Source: Lepidurus packardi
Taxonomy: Eukaryota; Arthropoda; Branchiopoda; Notostraca; Triopsidae
Assembly: GCA_023053545.1 (NCBI GenBank)
Contig: JAKZAN010000001.1
Coordinates: forward strand, 12,044,024 to 12,108,023
Length of the DNA: 64,000 bases
Direction of reading: 5' to 3'
Below are positions 25,200 to 39,532 of the stretch, piece after piece. The notes under the pieces were generated by a model that saw only the letters and a program-made list of their open reading frames with translations, had not been told where the DNA came from and made no database searches. The stretch's first letter is position 1. Every line of letters starts with the position of its first letter. Both the position numbers and the translations under genes were made by a program.

Positions 25200-26473
25200 T
25201 CATTGCGGAGTAGTTAACTTTAAAGTCTCACAAGGTGGTCCGTCTCGTTGCTCGTAAACTCGAATGGGCGGCAAAGGTTTGATTTTTCGTCCATATCGCC
25301 CATCTTTTCGATGCCAGAGGCCAGACCGTGGCCTGAATCCCATATGACGTAAGTTTTGTGGACTGCCAATGTGAATGGTGTTGTGCAAGGGATTCGACAC
25401 TTGGCCTAAAAGAAGTAGTAATATTCAAGCAATTTTTTCCCCTTTTTTTAACCCTCTTAAACTCATTAAAAGTCTTACCAACAACAGCCATGCACTCTTG
25501 ACTAAGGGAAAGCTCTCGCTTATTAGTGATCTGAACAATGACTCGATCTCCGACTTTTCGCATGACAGTGGCCGATGTCCCTGCAGCTTTGGCAAAAAAT
25601 GCCCCTTCTTTAACATATCGCTCCACGCAGCAGATTTTGGTGCCCGCAGGCAACGCTCCTAATGGGTGCGCATCACCTTCTTTGGGTCGGACTAAATAAT
25701 AACAGAGAAATAACAATTTTAACAACGAAGTTCAAATAAATTAGTATAATTGCTCCAAAATACGTTAATACGTTACGTTAGAAATAACAATTTTAACAAC
25801 GAAGTTCAAATAAATTAGTATAATTGCTCCAAAATACGTTTTGGATGAATTGCAAACTTGAATTCTACCTGCGATTCTTGGGATATGTCCAGAAGTGGTG
25901 ACGAGATCCCCAGATTTCATACTCGTGGTAGCAATAATGTACCGCAGATTGTCCCCGACAGCGACAAGCGCAATATGGGCGGAGCGAACAAAAGAATTGC
26001 TGACAATTTTGATGATTTTCTCCACCAACGGAGGACCTTCTTTCGGCGCATGTCTAAACATGTCAACCCACAAATAGTCGTACTTCATACCTCCACCAAT
26101 GGTGCCCACCACGACGCGGCCTGTTTCGATAATAGATAAAACAGCTTATGTTACGAAGCGTGTCCGAGAAATCTGCAATCAATTTGAATTTGAATTTACC
26201 GGTTACGCTATCCCTTCCTCCCACTCTGGTGACTTTAAGGGGCTCAATGGTGTATTTGCCATCTTCTGGATAGTGGACCACCCTTCTGAAATTCTTCAGT
26301 GTCGGGATAGGAACATAGCCTGAATTGTCTACGCTATAAAAACGCTTGAAGACTTCCTGCAATTGAACGAGGGGAGCAGGTGTAGTGACAGTCGATCGTA
26401 AGTTGCTGACAAGAAGAGGTGAAGCATTGCGACAAGCAACGCTGATTTGTCTGGTCACTAAAGATGTCAACAT
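25200..26473 (-). CDS. MRPL2: Mitochondrial large-subunit ribosomal protein L2 (uL2m)
   Basis: Core protein of the mitochondrial 39S subunit near the peptidyl-transferase centre. Four coding exons: 26473-26200, 26120-25869, 25691-25479, 25405-25200, giving 314 residues. An in-frame acceptor directly before the ATG (TTTTTTTGCAG then ATG) shows a spliced 5' UTR. The Arg/Ser/Thr-rich N-terminus fits a mitochondrial targeting sequence. uL2 landmarks are KVTRVGGRDSVTG, GTIGGGMKYDYLWVDMFR, PLGALPAGTKICCVERY, AAGTSATVMRKVGDRVIVQ, NPLHNTIHIGSPQNLRHMGFR and the basic tail. Divergent from CZIB. Confidence 0.95.
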
Positions 26474-26821
26474 CTGCAAAAAAATAATTTAACATTGTTA
26501 TAAATCCCTCTAGTTCTATTAGACCAACATTTTAATACCTTATTTGTTGTGAACTCGTGTATTACTGCTTTCGTTTCCGATTGTTACAACAGAGAGCAGC
26601 ATTTGCTGTGTTGCTGAAAGCCCTAATTGCACTGGTTCCTCCCAAATCGCTATTTTACTAGCAAACAAGAGGAAAGCTCCGCCTCTCTACAGTGTAATAG
26701 CGCGTGCCACTGGCTGCACTGGTTTAGTATTTTTGGCACTCAAGTGTGAGTTCTAGTGGGATAAAATCCGTGAAATAAATATAAAAGTATACTTTAAAAG
26801 CATTTTTTTTCCCTATTAAAC
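26474..26821. promoter_or_regulatory. Bidirectional promoter region MRPL2/CZIB
   Basis: 348 bp between divergent starts, including the MRPL2 5' UTR intron. It must hold both promoters. A short GC-rich stretch (GCGCGTGCCACTGG) lies near 26699. No individual element is certain. Confidence 0.5.
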
Positions 26822-27546
26822 ATGGTGGTACGTCTAATTTCTTTCGCATACTTTACAATAAGACTAAGCATAGATTTTTTATTTTAGAAGGTTAGCCTGC
26901 AATTGAAAGCGACGTTAGAGAACTTGGCCCACCTAAAACCAGCAGGTGAAGATTTCCGTTGGTACGTCATGGTAATTATTTGTATATACTCCTTACTCGT
27001 ATTAAACTATTTTATTTTCATTCATTCTGCTCAGATACGATGCCAAAACTGCCAGGAAATAACTGGATGGCATTATATCACTCAGTCCGAGTCAGTTCCT
27101 TTGAAAGGCAGCCGAGGTTCAGCAAATATTGTTTTAAAATGCAAACTCTGTAGTCGAGAGAACAGCATAAGTAAGATACTATTCATTATTGTCAATCTTA
27201 TTACAACCCAAAAAAAAAAAACATTATCTCTTTAGCTATACTACCAGACAAAATCAAAAGTTACTCGGCTGCCGACCGAGAGTCCTTTAAGACAGTGGTC
27301 AGCTTTGAATGTCGGGGAGCTGAACCGACTGACTTTTCGCCTCGGGTAGGATTCTGTTTTTTCTCTTCTATTCTTTGCTTAAAGATATACGGTCAAATTT
27401 AGAATGGCTGGGACGCTGAAGCGGAAAGTGGGGCGAAGTTCACCGATATCGACCTTTCTGACAAAGAATGGGCCGATTACGATGAGCGAGGTCAGCAAAC
27501 GGTTGGAGTTTACGAAGTAACGCATCAGTTTATCCGCGAGAAATGA
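26822..27546 (+). CDS. CZIB: CXXC-motif zinc-binding protein CZIB (C1orf123/DUF866 family)
   Basis: Small conserved eukaryotic zinc protein whose biochemical role is not settled. Five exons: 26822-26827 (only Met-Val), 26888-26971, 27035-27170, 27236-27345, 27403-27546, giving 159 residues, one fewer than the human protein. Landmarks: LQLKATLENLAHLKP, GEDFRWYV, first CXXC pair CQNC, the GSRGSANIVLKCKLC segment with the second pair, FECRGAEPTDFSP and the C-terminal VGVYEVTHQF. The six-base first coding exon was chosen because it gives the conserved short N-terminus and a good donor. Confidence 0.94.
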
Positions 27547-27809
27547 AGAAAAATTGTCACTCTGTTCAAATATACTAAATATATATCTTGTCCTGAATCG
27601 CAATCGAGATTTACCACGAACCGACGAATGAAATTTATTGTTAGATTTTCGTTCACGTATTTTACTTCCCCTTCTTAACTACTAGACACTGTAGAATACA
27701 ATGGCCAGCCGATGCACTGATAGGATTTGACCGACAACAGGGCTGTGCACTACATGAAAAAAAGGAAAGATGGCAAATTCTATGGACAACAACCACTAAA
27801 ACAACGGTC
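27547..27809. other. Tail-to-tail flanks of CZIB and SLC25A3
   Basis: AT-rich 3' untranslated sequence shared by two convergent genes. AGATGGC occurs near 27769. Nothing else is seen. Confidence 0.5.
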
Positions 27810-29131
27810 TTATTGTTGTTGAGCCGCCAACTTAATCCTCAGGGACTCGGGCATCTCCGGGGGAGGCGGGCGGGGCATGGCAAGGGATACCTTGACGGCA
27901 TCATAAATGAACCACTGAAGAGCGGTCAGGGTACCAATCATGATAATCCTGGGAACCAAGCCCTTCCACAAGCCTACAAATGTAAGAAAATGTAAAAAAA
28001 AAATTTAACTTATTTTTTAAATAAAGAATCGTATTAACTTACCCATGAAACCGACTTGCTTGATGCAGCCCACGGCAGTGGCTCCCTTAGCCTGGTTCAA
28101 TTTCGAGACAATAGTATCGGCCGGGTGGGATACTACAGCACAGAAGACACCAGCAATGTACCCAGCGGCGAATGTGACGATGAGTTGTTCGCCCTTGGTG
28201 CAGTCAGCACGGGGCTTGGGCACTACGTGACTAAAATGATAATGGTTTATAACGGTTCGCATCTGGACTTAAAGAGACTCAGTGTCTGGCCTTACGTGTA
28301 GAGAAGCTCCACGGTCCTTTCGAAGCAGGCAAACTTCATCATGGTGTAGGGAATTTGCCTCATCCAGAGGGGCACCAACGATTTGTAGAAACCGTTTAAG
28401 CCTTCTTGACGGTAAATGATGGGAACAGCTTCGCGCATTGTGCTGGCGAAGCCGGGCTGCGTTTGGATACGAACCTTTACGGCTTCCATGGGAGACAGCG
28501 CGATATCAGCGAAGAATTCAGCTGACGCAGAAGCAGCCAAGTACAAAGAAGTACGGTACAAGTAAGAGCTTTCCTCGCCCAGAATATTGCCATAAACGGA
28601 TTTGAAGACTTCGTATAATCCGAACTTGCAGAGACCCTACGCGTCAATACCAGATTGAATATATGCACATTAAATGAAGATCTAAATTAAATTACTTGAG
28701 CGGAATAACCGAAGAGAGTTGGGGCCCAACCCTTGGCCAAACCACGCATACCCTCCTCAGCAACGGTAACCTGGAGAAAAGAATCTTTAGAAATCTTTTG
28801 GGTGAATATGTCTTAAGGTATTCGAAGTATTTACCCGGAAGCCAGTACCGATGTTCTTGTACTTGTCAGAGTTGACTTGGATACGGCATTTTACCAAATC
28901 CAAAGGTACAATGGCTGTGTGAGTAATACCGCAAGACAGAACACCGCCCAAGCCGCACAAAGCGTAGTATTTCGGGGAGCCATATTCACAGCTGTAGTTT
29001 TCTGAAGAGTTACGTATAGAATTATAAAACGGTTAATTAAAGGAGATTATTGCAAAAAAATGGGGCTTATTTTTACCTGCAGCAGCAGCCATGATTTGGC
29101 GGGAGGGAACCAAATGCGTGGTATCGGCCAT
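27810..29131 (-). CDS. SLC25A3: Mitochondrial phosphate carrier
   Basis: Inner-membrane carrier that imports phosphate with protons for ATP synthesis. Six exons: 29131-29077, 29001-28835, 28770-28696, 28636-28296, 28230-28043, 27973-27810, giving 329 residues. Three solute-carrier repeats are marked by PLDLVKCRIQ, SPMEAVKVRIQTQPG and SHPADTIVSKLN, each starting the P-x-D/E-x-x-K/R signature; the second-repeat variant PMEAVKVR and the YYALCGLGGVLSCGITHTAI start are typical of phosphate carriers. WAPTLFGYSAQGLCKFG and PYTMMKFACFERTVE are further landmarks. The N-terminal extension (MADTTHLVPSRQIMAAAA) is short. Head to head with PDHB, another mitochondrial energy gene. Confidence 0.97.
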
Positions 29132-29540
29132 CGTTACTCAAAGGCTGGCAAGTCCCTGAATGACAAAATTCGTTTATTTACAGAAGCTCTAATGTATGAA
29201 ATACAAAATCCCGGAGAGCAGAAGATTTATTCACTTACCGAAGTCAGCTGGGTAGAGGTAAGAGACAGGATGCGGCATTGCGAAATGGTTTATAGGTGCG
29301 AAAGTAATTCTCATAAATGTAAAACAAATAACTTCTTTAATATTCTGGAAAATAATTATAATTTTTAGATAATTAATATCGTTTGGTCTGTAAATTCTGG
29401 GAAGCTAATAGGTTAGGCAACGTTTACAATCGAACGACAAAACTTGTTTTTGTCGCTCCGCCTTTTCTCCCCTTCTCCCGTGTTGCGCTCATGGTGTTGT
29501 AGATTTGTACAAATAATAGCAAGAAAATCAAATTACAATC
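29132..29540. promoter_or_regulatory. Bidirectional promoter region SLC25A3/PDHB
   Basis: 409 bp between the divergent start codons of two nuclear-encoded mitochondrial proteins. Shared control is plausible from this arrangement. The block CTTTTCTCCCCTTCTCCCG near 29462 is a pyrimidine-rich candidate initiator zone. No motif is certain. Confidence 0.5.
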
Positions 29541-31923
<2,383 letters not shown>

Positions 31924-32794
31924 ATAGCATACAAGATGAAGCCATTAGTCTAAAAGGAACTGTCAGCAAAGCAATCTCCCAACTAATTAAATGAACAGCA
32001 GACAGCCTTTGCTAGTACTTTTCATTCGCGGTGTGGTTGTAAAGGTTTTAAGTGTAGCTCCTGTTCATTGGAAGCCTAGGAAAGAGTACTGTCAACCAGT
32101 CGTTAAACGTAAATAAATATTCAAACCCAGTTGTCAAGAAATGGAAACTTAATTTATCCCTTATATCATTGACTGATATTTTGTATAGACAGAAAGTGGG
32201 TAAAATCTGACGATTTTCCGTCAGAGATCGTTTCATAGTGCTGCTTGATTCTGGTAGGTTACCGTATTCATTAACAAGTTATTCGTTTTACCGACTCATT
32301 TTATGTTTGAGTGTTTATTCTATTATAGGTTCAGGAATAATAAAAAACATGATCTGTTAATTTATTTTAAACTTTCATCCAATGCAAATCTTTCTTCCCA
32401 GTTTTTTCAAAAAGTTCCATAAACATGTACTTAGTACGAGGCATGAAACAAGATGGCAATAGTGTTGCTTAGAGAATAAAACGTTGAATGTAACATTCTG
32501 TGGTATCGTTGGCTTGAGATTTTCAATTCCCTACGTGCTCCCTGGCGTGGGTTAAGAACCAATCTCATTGGCTAGAACCTGCCGTGGGGAAGGTAGAGGC
32601 CGGGCAAGTTCAGACCGCCAAACTTCTTGTTCGGGACTTGTCTGACTGCAGGTGCAGAAGCCAGTGTTCGTTTTTTATTTTGTGTTTAGATTGATACGTG
32701 TACATGTAAGTAACTAGTACTTGACATCAAAAGCTTGTTGTAACTTGTCTTGTTTTTATTTTAGTATTAGTATCTAATCTATAGACATACAACA
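31924..32794. other. PDHB 3' flank and NCAPD3 5' flank
   Basis: About 870 bp without coding sequence. A possible NCAPD3 5' UTR intron runs from the donor-like ACATGTAAGTAAC near 32703 to the acceptor TTTATTTTAG just before 32766. AGATGGC occurs near 32450. Confidence 0.45.
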
Positions 32795-35700
32795 ATGGAT
32801 ACCATTCTAGACCAAGTTACGGAGAGCATCCGACAACTTAGTTTCCATAGACTCGACCAAGAATGGGTCAACACCATATGGGACGACGAATTCCGCTTAA
32901 TTGGGGAGATCCCCCTTGACTACGAATCTTTCCTCTCAGAAGTCCATCCACTTCACACCTTGTCTGACCTTCAGACAGCACTTTCAGCGTGGATTACATC
33001 GTCTAGCACCAAATCTCCAGCCAACGAAACTAACCAAGAAGAATCTTCACGATCAACAGTCGAAAATGAGCCAGATAGACGCGTTTGGACTGTCCCTATG
33101 ATGCAAAATAACGTCAGCTGGAAGTCTCTCCTATCAGTTCTCGCGTTTTTCATTCAGAAAGGCAAGAAAATGACTCCAACCCAGTCTGAAATCAACATTT
33201 CCATCCAAGCTGCTACCCTCTACTGCACACTGATTAGCGTACACGGCAGTGAAGCTTTCCTCGTGTTTCACCCAGTTCTCTACCAAAAAGCCATTAGCTT
33301 GCTTCAGTTGTCCAACAAAGTCACGGCTTCAAGATCCAAATCCAAATCCAAGTCCTTGTCTAGCCAACAAACCCAGAAAGCTTCCCGAGGGCGTCCTCCT
33401 CGCCACGAAGTCAACAGCGACGAAGAAGACGACGATGACAACATTGACATCGTCCCGTTGTCTGCTAACAAGATTCGCCACCTCATAAACAAGCTGAATG
33501 AACTGTTGAACGCAGTTGCGTTGGTAGCGAGGCACTTTTCCTTCTCATCCCAGAATGAATCCTTGGAACAGAGTGTCAAGCAACTCTGCAGTGTTGTGAG
33601 TGGGGAAACTAATCGCGATGTCACCTTCTCGCTGGACGTTTCAGCATTCAAAAGCCTCGCTTCGAACGCTTATACGTGCCTTCTTCTCCTCTGTCGAGGA
33701 CCTCGCGTTTCCTTAGACGACTGTATCGGACACGTATTCAAAAACGTGGTACCCATGATCCTCGGGAATCATAAAGACGCCGGCAAGTTGGCCCCGAGGG
33801 AATGCTTAGCCCTTCGAGACCATGTTGTCGCGTTCGTCAATTTCTTCGTGAAGATTATGGGAAAACCGGCGCATCTTCAAGTTTGCCGGCTTATTCAGCA
33901 TTTGTGCGCAGAAGTTCCTGATCGGGCCGAGTACCGGCAACGCGGCAGCCAATCCGTGGTCAAGATCATGCGCGAGTTACCGCCTTACGTGTACCACCGT
34001 ATAATCAAGTGGCTGCTTTTACTCGCGCATCACGATCAAGCGCGGTTTCGACTTGTCGCCTTGGAAGTCGTTTCGCGTCTCCTACACGAAGATGAGAAAG
34101 AAATGGAAATTGACCATGAAAATCCTGTTCCTGTTGATGAAACTCCTCGAATGGAACCGATCAATGAACCTAGGGATATTCCTCTTCCAAATGAGGAGGT
34201 TCGAGATGACAGTACAGTAAAGATCATACCTGACATAAGCCTGATTTGCATGAAAAACCTTGCTTGAAGTCATCTCGCAGTTGCTTTTGCCTCCTAACTT
34301 GACCCAAGCATGGGAATTTTTAAATGGAATTTTGTATTAATACTTTTTAGTGTTTTTCTTAGGATCGAGCACCCCCTGTAGCTCCATCGTCACCGTCTCA
34401 GATGCTGAACGAGAGTACTGACAGAGACCAGCAGCCACGCAAGCCTCTCGGAGCAAGTGACGACAGAGTAGACGCAGTCAGTGGCCGATGCTTGGTGGCG
34501 CTGCTGTACTCCAGTAGCCATGACGCAAGCGCCCAAGTCAGAGCCAAAGCTATGGCGAGTTTGGCTGATTGCGGGAAAACGGAAGTGGAAGCTATTCGCG
34601 CGGTTTTTCTGGAAATTCTCAGCACGGCGTCAGATTCCTCGAGTGAGGTATAAACAAGATTAAAATTACGAAAAAGTATGTGTTATTTTGCAAAATTTCG
34701 CATCCAATTTTGTCAGAGTTCTGTTTAAATTGAACATATTTTATTTTTCAAGCAAATTTTTGAATTCTTATTAACATACTTCATTTCGGATTGGAGCCTT
34801 TGGATATTGTGGAAGCTTTAAAAGCGGGGAATTTAAATGTACAGAAGGTTTTGCCTTCTGCTGCGGCATTGATCAATTTGGTCCGTAAACGGGCGTTAGA
34901 TGAACGCGTTGTGGTCCGCAAATCTGCCTTGACGCTATTGGCCAGTATGATGACCCTAGACGACAAGTTTTTGACCAAAGATGCGCTCCAGGTAGGATCT
35001 ATTGAATCAAAGATTTTTTATTTTAAGTTTTTTTTTTTACTATTTTTTTATTTAATTTTTATTTTGGAAAACTAGGTTTTGGTTGATCGTGGAAGGGACT
35101 CGGCCTTGCTGCTTCGAAGATTTGCGATGGAGTTAATGACGGATTTGGTGCTGGAACATCCCCAGCATATGTTGCTGTGTGAGAAGTGGGTGGAGACTGT
35201 GATTCCTCAAGTTTTTGATCCCGAAGCTAAAGTTGTGGAAGCCGTTTCTGCCTTAGCCAAGCTCGTTATTGTGGATAATATCGCTCACAATCAGATGTCC
35301 GTTATGCAAAGCAATCTGTTAGCTTGGCGGGTGCTCGCGGTCATCGTTGGTAAGGGTTACGAGCGATTCCTTTCCAGTGTCTGCGAACTTTGGATCAAAG
35401 ACAAGATTGTCAAGTAATTGACCACAGATTTTACCTAAATTCACTTTTCTTTTATTCTTATTTGATTTAATTTGGGTTTTATTTCGCCGTTTACAGTAAA
35501 CAACTGATGTGGGCACTTCGTTCATACGTTCACTCCAGTAACGATGAAAGCGTTTGGAGTTTCATGGCCTTGATATCCCATCACGTCCCATTAGAAGATT
35601 GTCAGTTCGCCATTGAATACTTTAAGCAAAGCTTAGATTCTGATAATCAAGTAAAACACAACTTTTTTTGCATTTAATCTGCTTCCCTGTTTGTTTGTTT

Positions 35701-37831
35701 TCTCCAAAGTTTTCGCCTTTTTGATGAATTTTTCTTCAGATTTTTCGTATTTTTGGTCCAAAATAAAAAAAACTTATTTAATAATTTAGTATTTTAAGCA
35801 AATAACTGTCGACGGCCGATCGCTTTTTTAATCATTTAAACGATTAATAGTAAATTAATTCAGTTAATTAACAGTTACATTTAATATTGTCTACGAATAT
35901 TATTGATTTATTTGTGTATTTTTTTTACCAGGCGAGTACATACGCACTTCAAAAGTTACTCCGCGTCCTGACGTCCTCTATCAAGGCCATGCAACGGGGG
36001 ATTAGCCAAGCCTTTACGGAGTACTTGCAAGCCCGTTTTTCGGCGTTTAGAATACCCGTCACCCTCGTCGGTCCCACTTGTGAGTACATAGTCGCGTACT
36101 ATCATATCACGGCCACGTTAGATGCAAAGAAAGCCGCCCTGGACATAGCCACATGGGCCGACCCGTTAATCAAAGCATGCGAGATGTATTTGAGCGATGT
36201 GGTGTTTAAGGGTACGCCCGGTGAGGGCGAAGCCTTTCAAGACAAGTTGCTGCGCCATTTGATTACGTTGGGCTGCTGCGCCCTGCAGAGACCGAAACAA
36301 ATCACCAAACGCATTTTCGTAATCCTTCAACAGATTGTCTTCGCCCCAACAATCAATACTCATGAGGAAGAATTGCCCCTGACCCAACCAGAAAGCCAAA
36401 CACCCCATCATAACACAGTTTTACCGGCTGTAGTACAAGCTGCAGCCGTTGCCACGCTTGGCAAGACGTGTTTGCAGCACGAAGAGGTGGCCGAGCGCGT
36501 AATTGCGGCCTTTGGGAGACTGCTGGACACGACAACGCATGTGGCCGTACGCAATAATGTAGTGGTTGTCCTCTGTGATATGGTTCAAAGGTAAAAAATC
36601 GAGAAATGTTTAAAAAATTGGCCTTTTTTCAATGTGTTATATTTTTTATTTATTTTTTTTACACACTTTCCTACTGCTTCAGGTATGCTACAAAGGTGGA
36701 TCCGGTTTTGCCGCAGATGACGGCTTGTTTGAAAGATTCCGATGTGATGGTTCGACGAAACTTGCTAACCTATTTGGTTGATTTGCTCCAGGAAGATTAC
36801 CTGAAACTTAAAGGAACGTTTTTCTTCCGGATTTTGCAAATGGTAATTCCTTTTTGTACTTTCCCAATAAGTTTTAACACCGTATTTAAGTTTACACATT
36901 TACACAGTATGTAACAGTTTACATAGTAGGAAAACAAAAGTATCTTCCATTGGAAAGATTTTGGGCCGACTTTGTCCGTCCAAAGAGTAGATTTAGGTAA
37001 AAGGCCCGAATATTAAAAGGTACATCGCAAACCTTCCAATGCAGTTCAAAAAAGGTAACGACGATTACAAAGCGCAATGCAGGTCGGACTTTACGTCAGT
37101 TCAAAAATTAGGGCGGGAGAACGGTCGCCAGTTCCCCGTTTTGCAAATGTTTTGTTCTCGTTATGAACCCTTTTTCTGCATTTCTAGTGGATTAGGAATG
37201 CCTACTTTGTGTGTACAATGGGCAAGTCTGTGAATCAGCTGTGTAAACCTATATAATGTATACTATATTTAGTAATGAATCATGTGAACCCTGGATAGGT
37301 TGTGGATGAGGATGAAGTGGTATCCAATTTGGCTCAGTTCTACCTCACCGAACGTTTGTTGAAGAAACAAGCCAACGCTCTGCAGTTCCATTTCGTGGAA
37401 TGCTTCTTTCACTTCAATAGTTACGAGGTAAAATACTCACCATTATAAATACTCAAGCAGGCCCGTACCCAGGGGGGGGGGGGCGGTTCGGGGGGGGTTT
37501 AACCCCCCCCCTCCCCCGAAATGTTTCCGCAAATGAAAAATATACGTTTTTCTAGCATATGGTACTTGAGAAGTTTATTTCGAAAGGAGCTTTGGTTTTG
37601 TTTGACTGTTTTGAAGCTCGAACAACGCGATAACTTTTCTCCTTTTTCGTATCCCCCTTTGCCCTTTCCTTACCGGAAAGCTGTGCAAAGGAAGGCGAGC
37701 TGGAGAAACCTTCATATGTTCTTTTTGCGTTGCGTTCCTTCGGGCCTTCGCTGTTTCTCCCCCACAAGTAATTAGGATGGTAAGATAGATTAAGATGGTG
37801 TACGAAAAAAATAGGATTTCAAGTTCTCGGG

Positions 37832-37874
<43 letters not shown>

Positions 37875-39405
37875 TCCTGGGTACGGGCCTGTACTCAAGT
37901 GTTATTGTTCAACTGTGATTCAACTATGATTGATTACGCATACTTCTATTTAGTTGTTCAAATTAGTAAGTATCTAATTACTACGTAATTGTTTCATTTC
38001 AATGCAGAACCATGGTACGTACAATAAATTCGTGCTCTCCGAGCGTGAAAAGCGTTTATTTACCATCCATGGGACCAGAAACGCTCACCTGCGGTTGCGT
38101 TTGTATTATTTCATGCTGAAGAATATGGACGACATCCAGCGCTTTACTGTCGCCTTCAAACTATGCAAGGACGTTTTGGGTAACTTACAGACATACATAG
38201 TTTTAATTTTTACGATATTTAAATTTTTATTTTCAGGTGGAGTTGCCTTTGGAGTCATTCCGTTGTCAACCCCGCAAGCTACAAGCCTTCTTCAAGACGC
38301 TTTAACGGTTTTGGCATCCGAGCATATCGAAATGTCCTCGCTCAAAACTCGGAATGAAGACGACCCAGCAGATGTTGAAGACATGGCTTGTGCTATCCTT
38401 ACTACAACGAAGAAAGCTCTCTTGCCCTACGTAAATCCTTAAAAAATACAAAAAATACATTAAATTAAACATCGTAATGGAGTGTGTATCGTTTTCTGAA
38501 ATCTTTGTTGTAGGTCATGCGAAAAAACACTATTGAGAACATTGTTCCTATTATCGTCCTCTTGAAGCACAAATTGGAAGAATTAAGGTCGCCCTTATTG
38601 GGTAGTTTCATGGATTACTTGAAACAAGTCATGAAAGACTACAAAAACGAAGTAAGACCTGTACCTTCAGCCCTTCTCCCAAGTTTGGATTGAACTATTC
38701 GATCCGATTTGATTTCAAAGTTTGGATTTAACTAATTTCAGGCGTCTTTTTCAGGTGAAAGAAGTATTGGCTGCGGACAAACAGCTTGCTACTGAAATCG
38801 AGTACGACCTGAAACGTTACGAGCAAGAGAAACTGGACAAGCAAGATCAATTACGTCAGAGAACCAACTCCACTCCTGTCATAGACACACCTCGTGCAGC
38901 TGACAACCCAGTCTCCGTACCAGAGACCGCACCTTTTCCTCCTCTTGTCCAGCAAATACTACAACGAGCCCAACGGTCCTTATTAGCACGCCAAAGTCTC
39001 CTGCCGCCTCAACACCACCAAAGTCTGCAGTCAAGACTGGGCGATTTGCCCGACCTAGAAGCCAGTGCCATAAGGCCTGAGCAGCCTCCAGGAACCGAAC
39101 CAGTAGGAGAAAATGCCCCAAAAACGGTCCAGGAAGAGTTGCGAACTACTGCGTGTCAGTTGATGAGCACACCGTTGATGCCTAGGGAAAACCTAATCGA
39201 CTTTGATGCTACAGCGGACCTTAGCGCGATTCCGTTACTGAGCGTAACGAATCGCATTCAGCTGCCTGCGGACGATGCTTCGCCTAGTCCACGCGTCCTG
39301 ATGCACCTCCAACGACCCGAAGAATGGTCGCAGCCTTCCACTCCTAAGCGTCGACGCTCTTCTCGTCGCCTCAGGAGATCTGACCAAGAGTGTCCTCCCA
39401 AGTAG
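32795..39405 (+). CDS. NCAPD3: Condensin II subunit D3
   Basis: HEAT-repeat subunit of condensin II, which compacts mitotic chromosomes. Twelve exons: 32795-34216, 34363-34647, 34797-34991, 35076-35413, 35497-35650, 35932-36590, 36683-36842, 37299-37427, 38008-38179, 38237-38430, 38514-38651, 38755-39405; phases close to 1498 residues, about the size of human NCAPD3. Landmarks: CRLIQHLCAEVPDRAEYR, HIIKWL-type helices, DPEAKVVEAVSALAKLVI, CLKDSDVMVRRNLLTYLVDLL, the condensin signature around FVECFFHFNSYE, ENIVPIIVLLKHKLEELRSP, FMDYLKQVMKDYKNEVKE and AADKQLATEIEYDLKRYEQ. A basic Ser/Arg tail (KRRRSSRRLRRS) ends the protein. The acceptors of exon 3 (GGATTGGAG) and exon 2 are the least certain. 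Intron 8 contains a hAT-like MITE. Confidence 0.94.
37458..37891. mobile_element. 434 bp hAT-like MITE in NCAPD3 intron 8
   Basis: Terminal inverted repeats CAGGCCCGTACCCAGG (37458) and CCTGGGTACGGGCCTG (ending 37891) are perfect over 16 bp. An 8 bp target duplication TACTCAAG flanks the element exactly (37450-37457 and 37892-37899). An 8 bp duplication and CAGG-type ends fit the hAT superfamily. Directly inside the ends lie long homopolymer runs: 12 G then 8 G on the left, and about 29 C on the right, which could pair with each other. No transposase is encoded, so it is non-autonomous. Confidence 0.93.
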
Positions 39406-39532
39406 TTATAAATTCATTGGGAAGAACGATTAGGACAATTTGTTTGTTGTTTGATACTTATGATACTGTTTTGTCAGGAAATGAAAGGATGACATGTTTC
39501 AGAAGTTACTTTCGCATAATGCGCAGTTTATT

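Noticed and set aside
33249..34273. Several antisense and alternate-frame ORFs in NCAPD3 exon 1
   Set aside because: The 474-codon sense frame is continuous with the spliced condensin protein; the others are composition shadows.
34217..34362. NCAPD3 ending at the stop after MKNLA
   Set aside because: A donor at ACAGTAAAG and the in-phase acceptor at TTCTTAG join to conserved downstream HEAT repeats.
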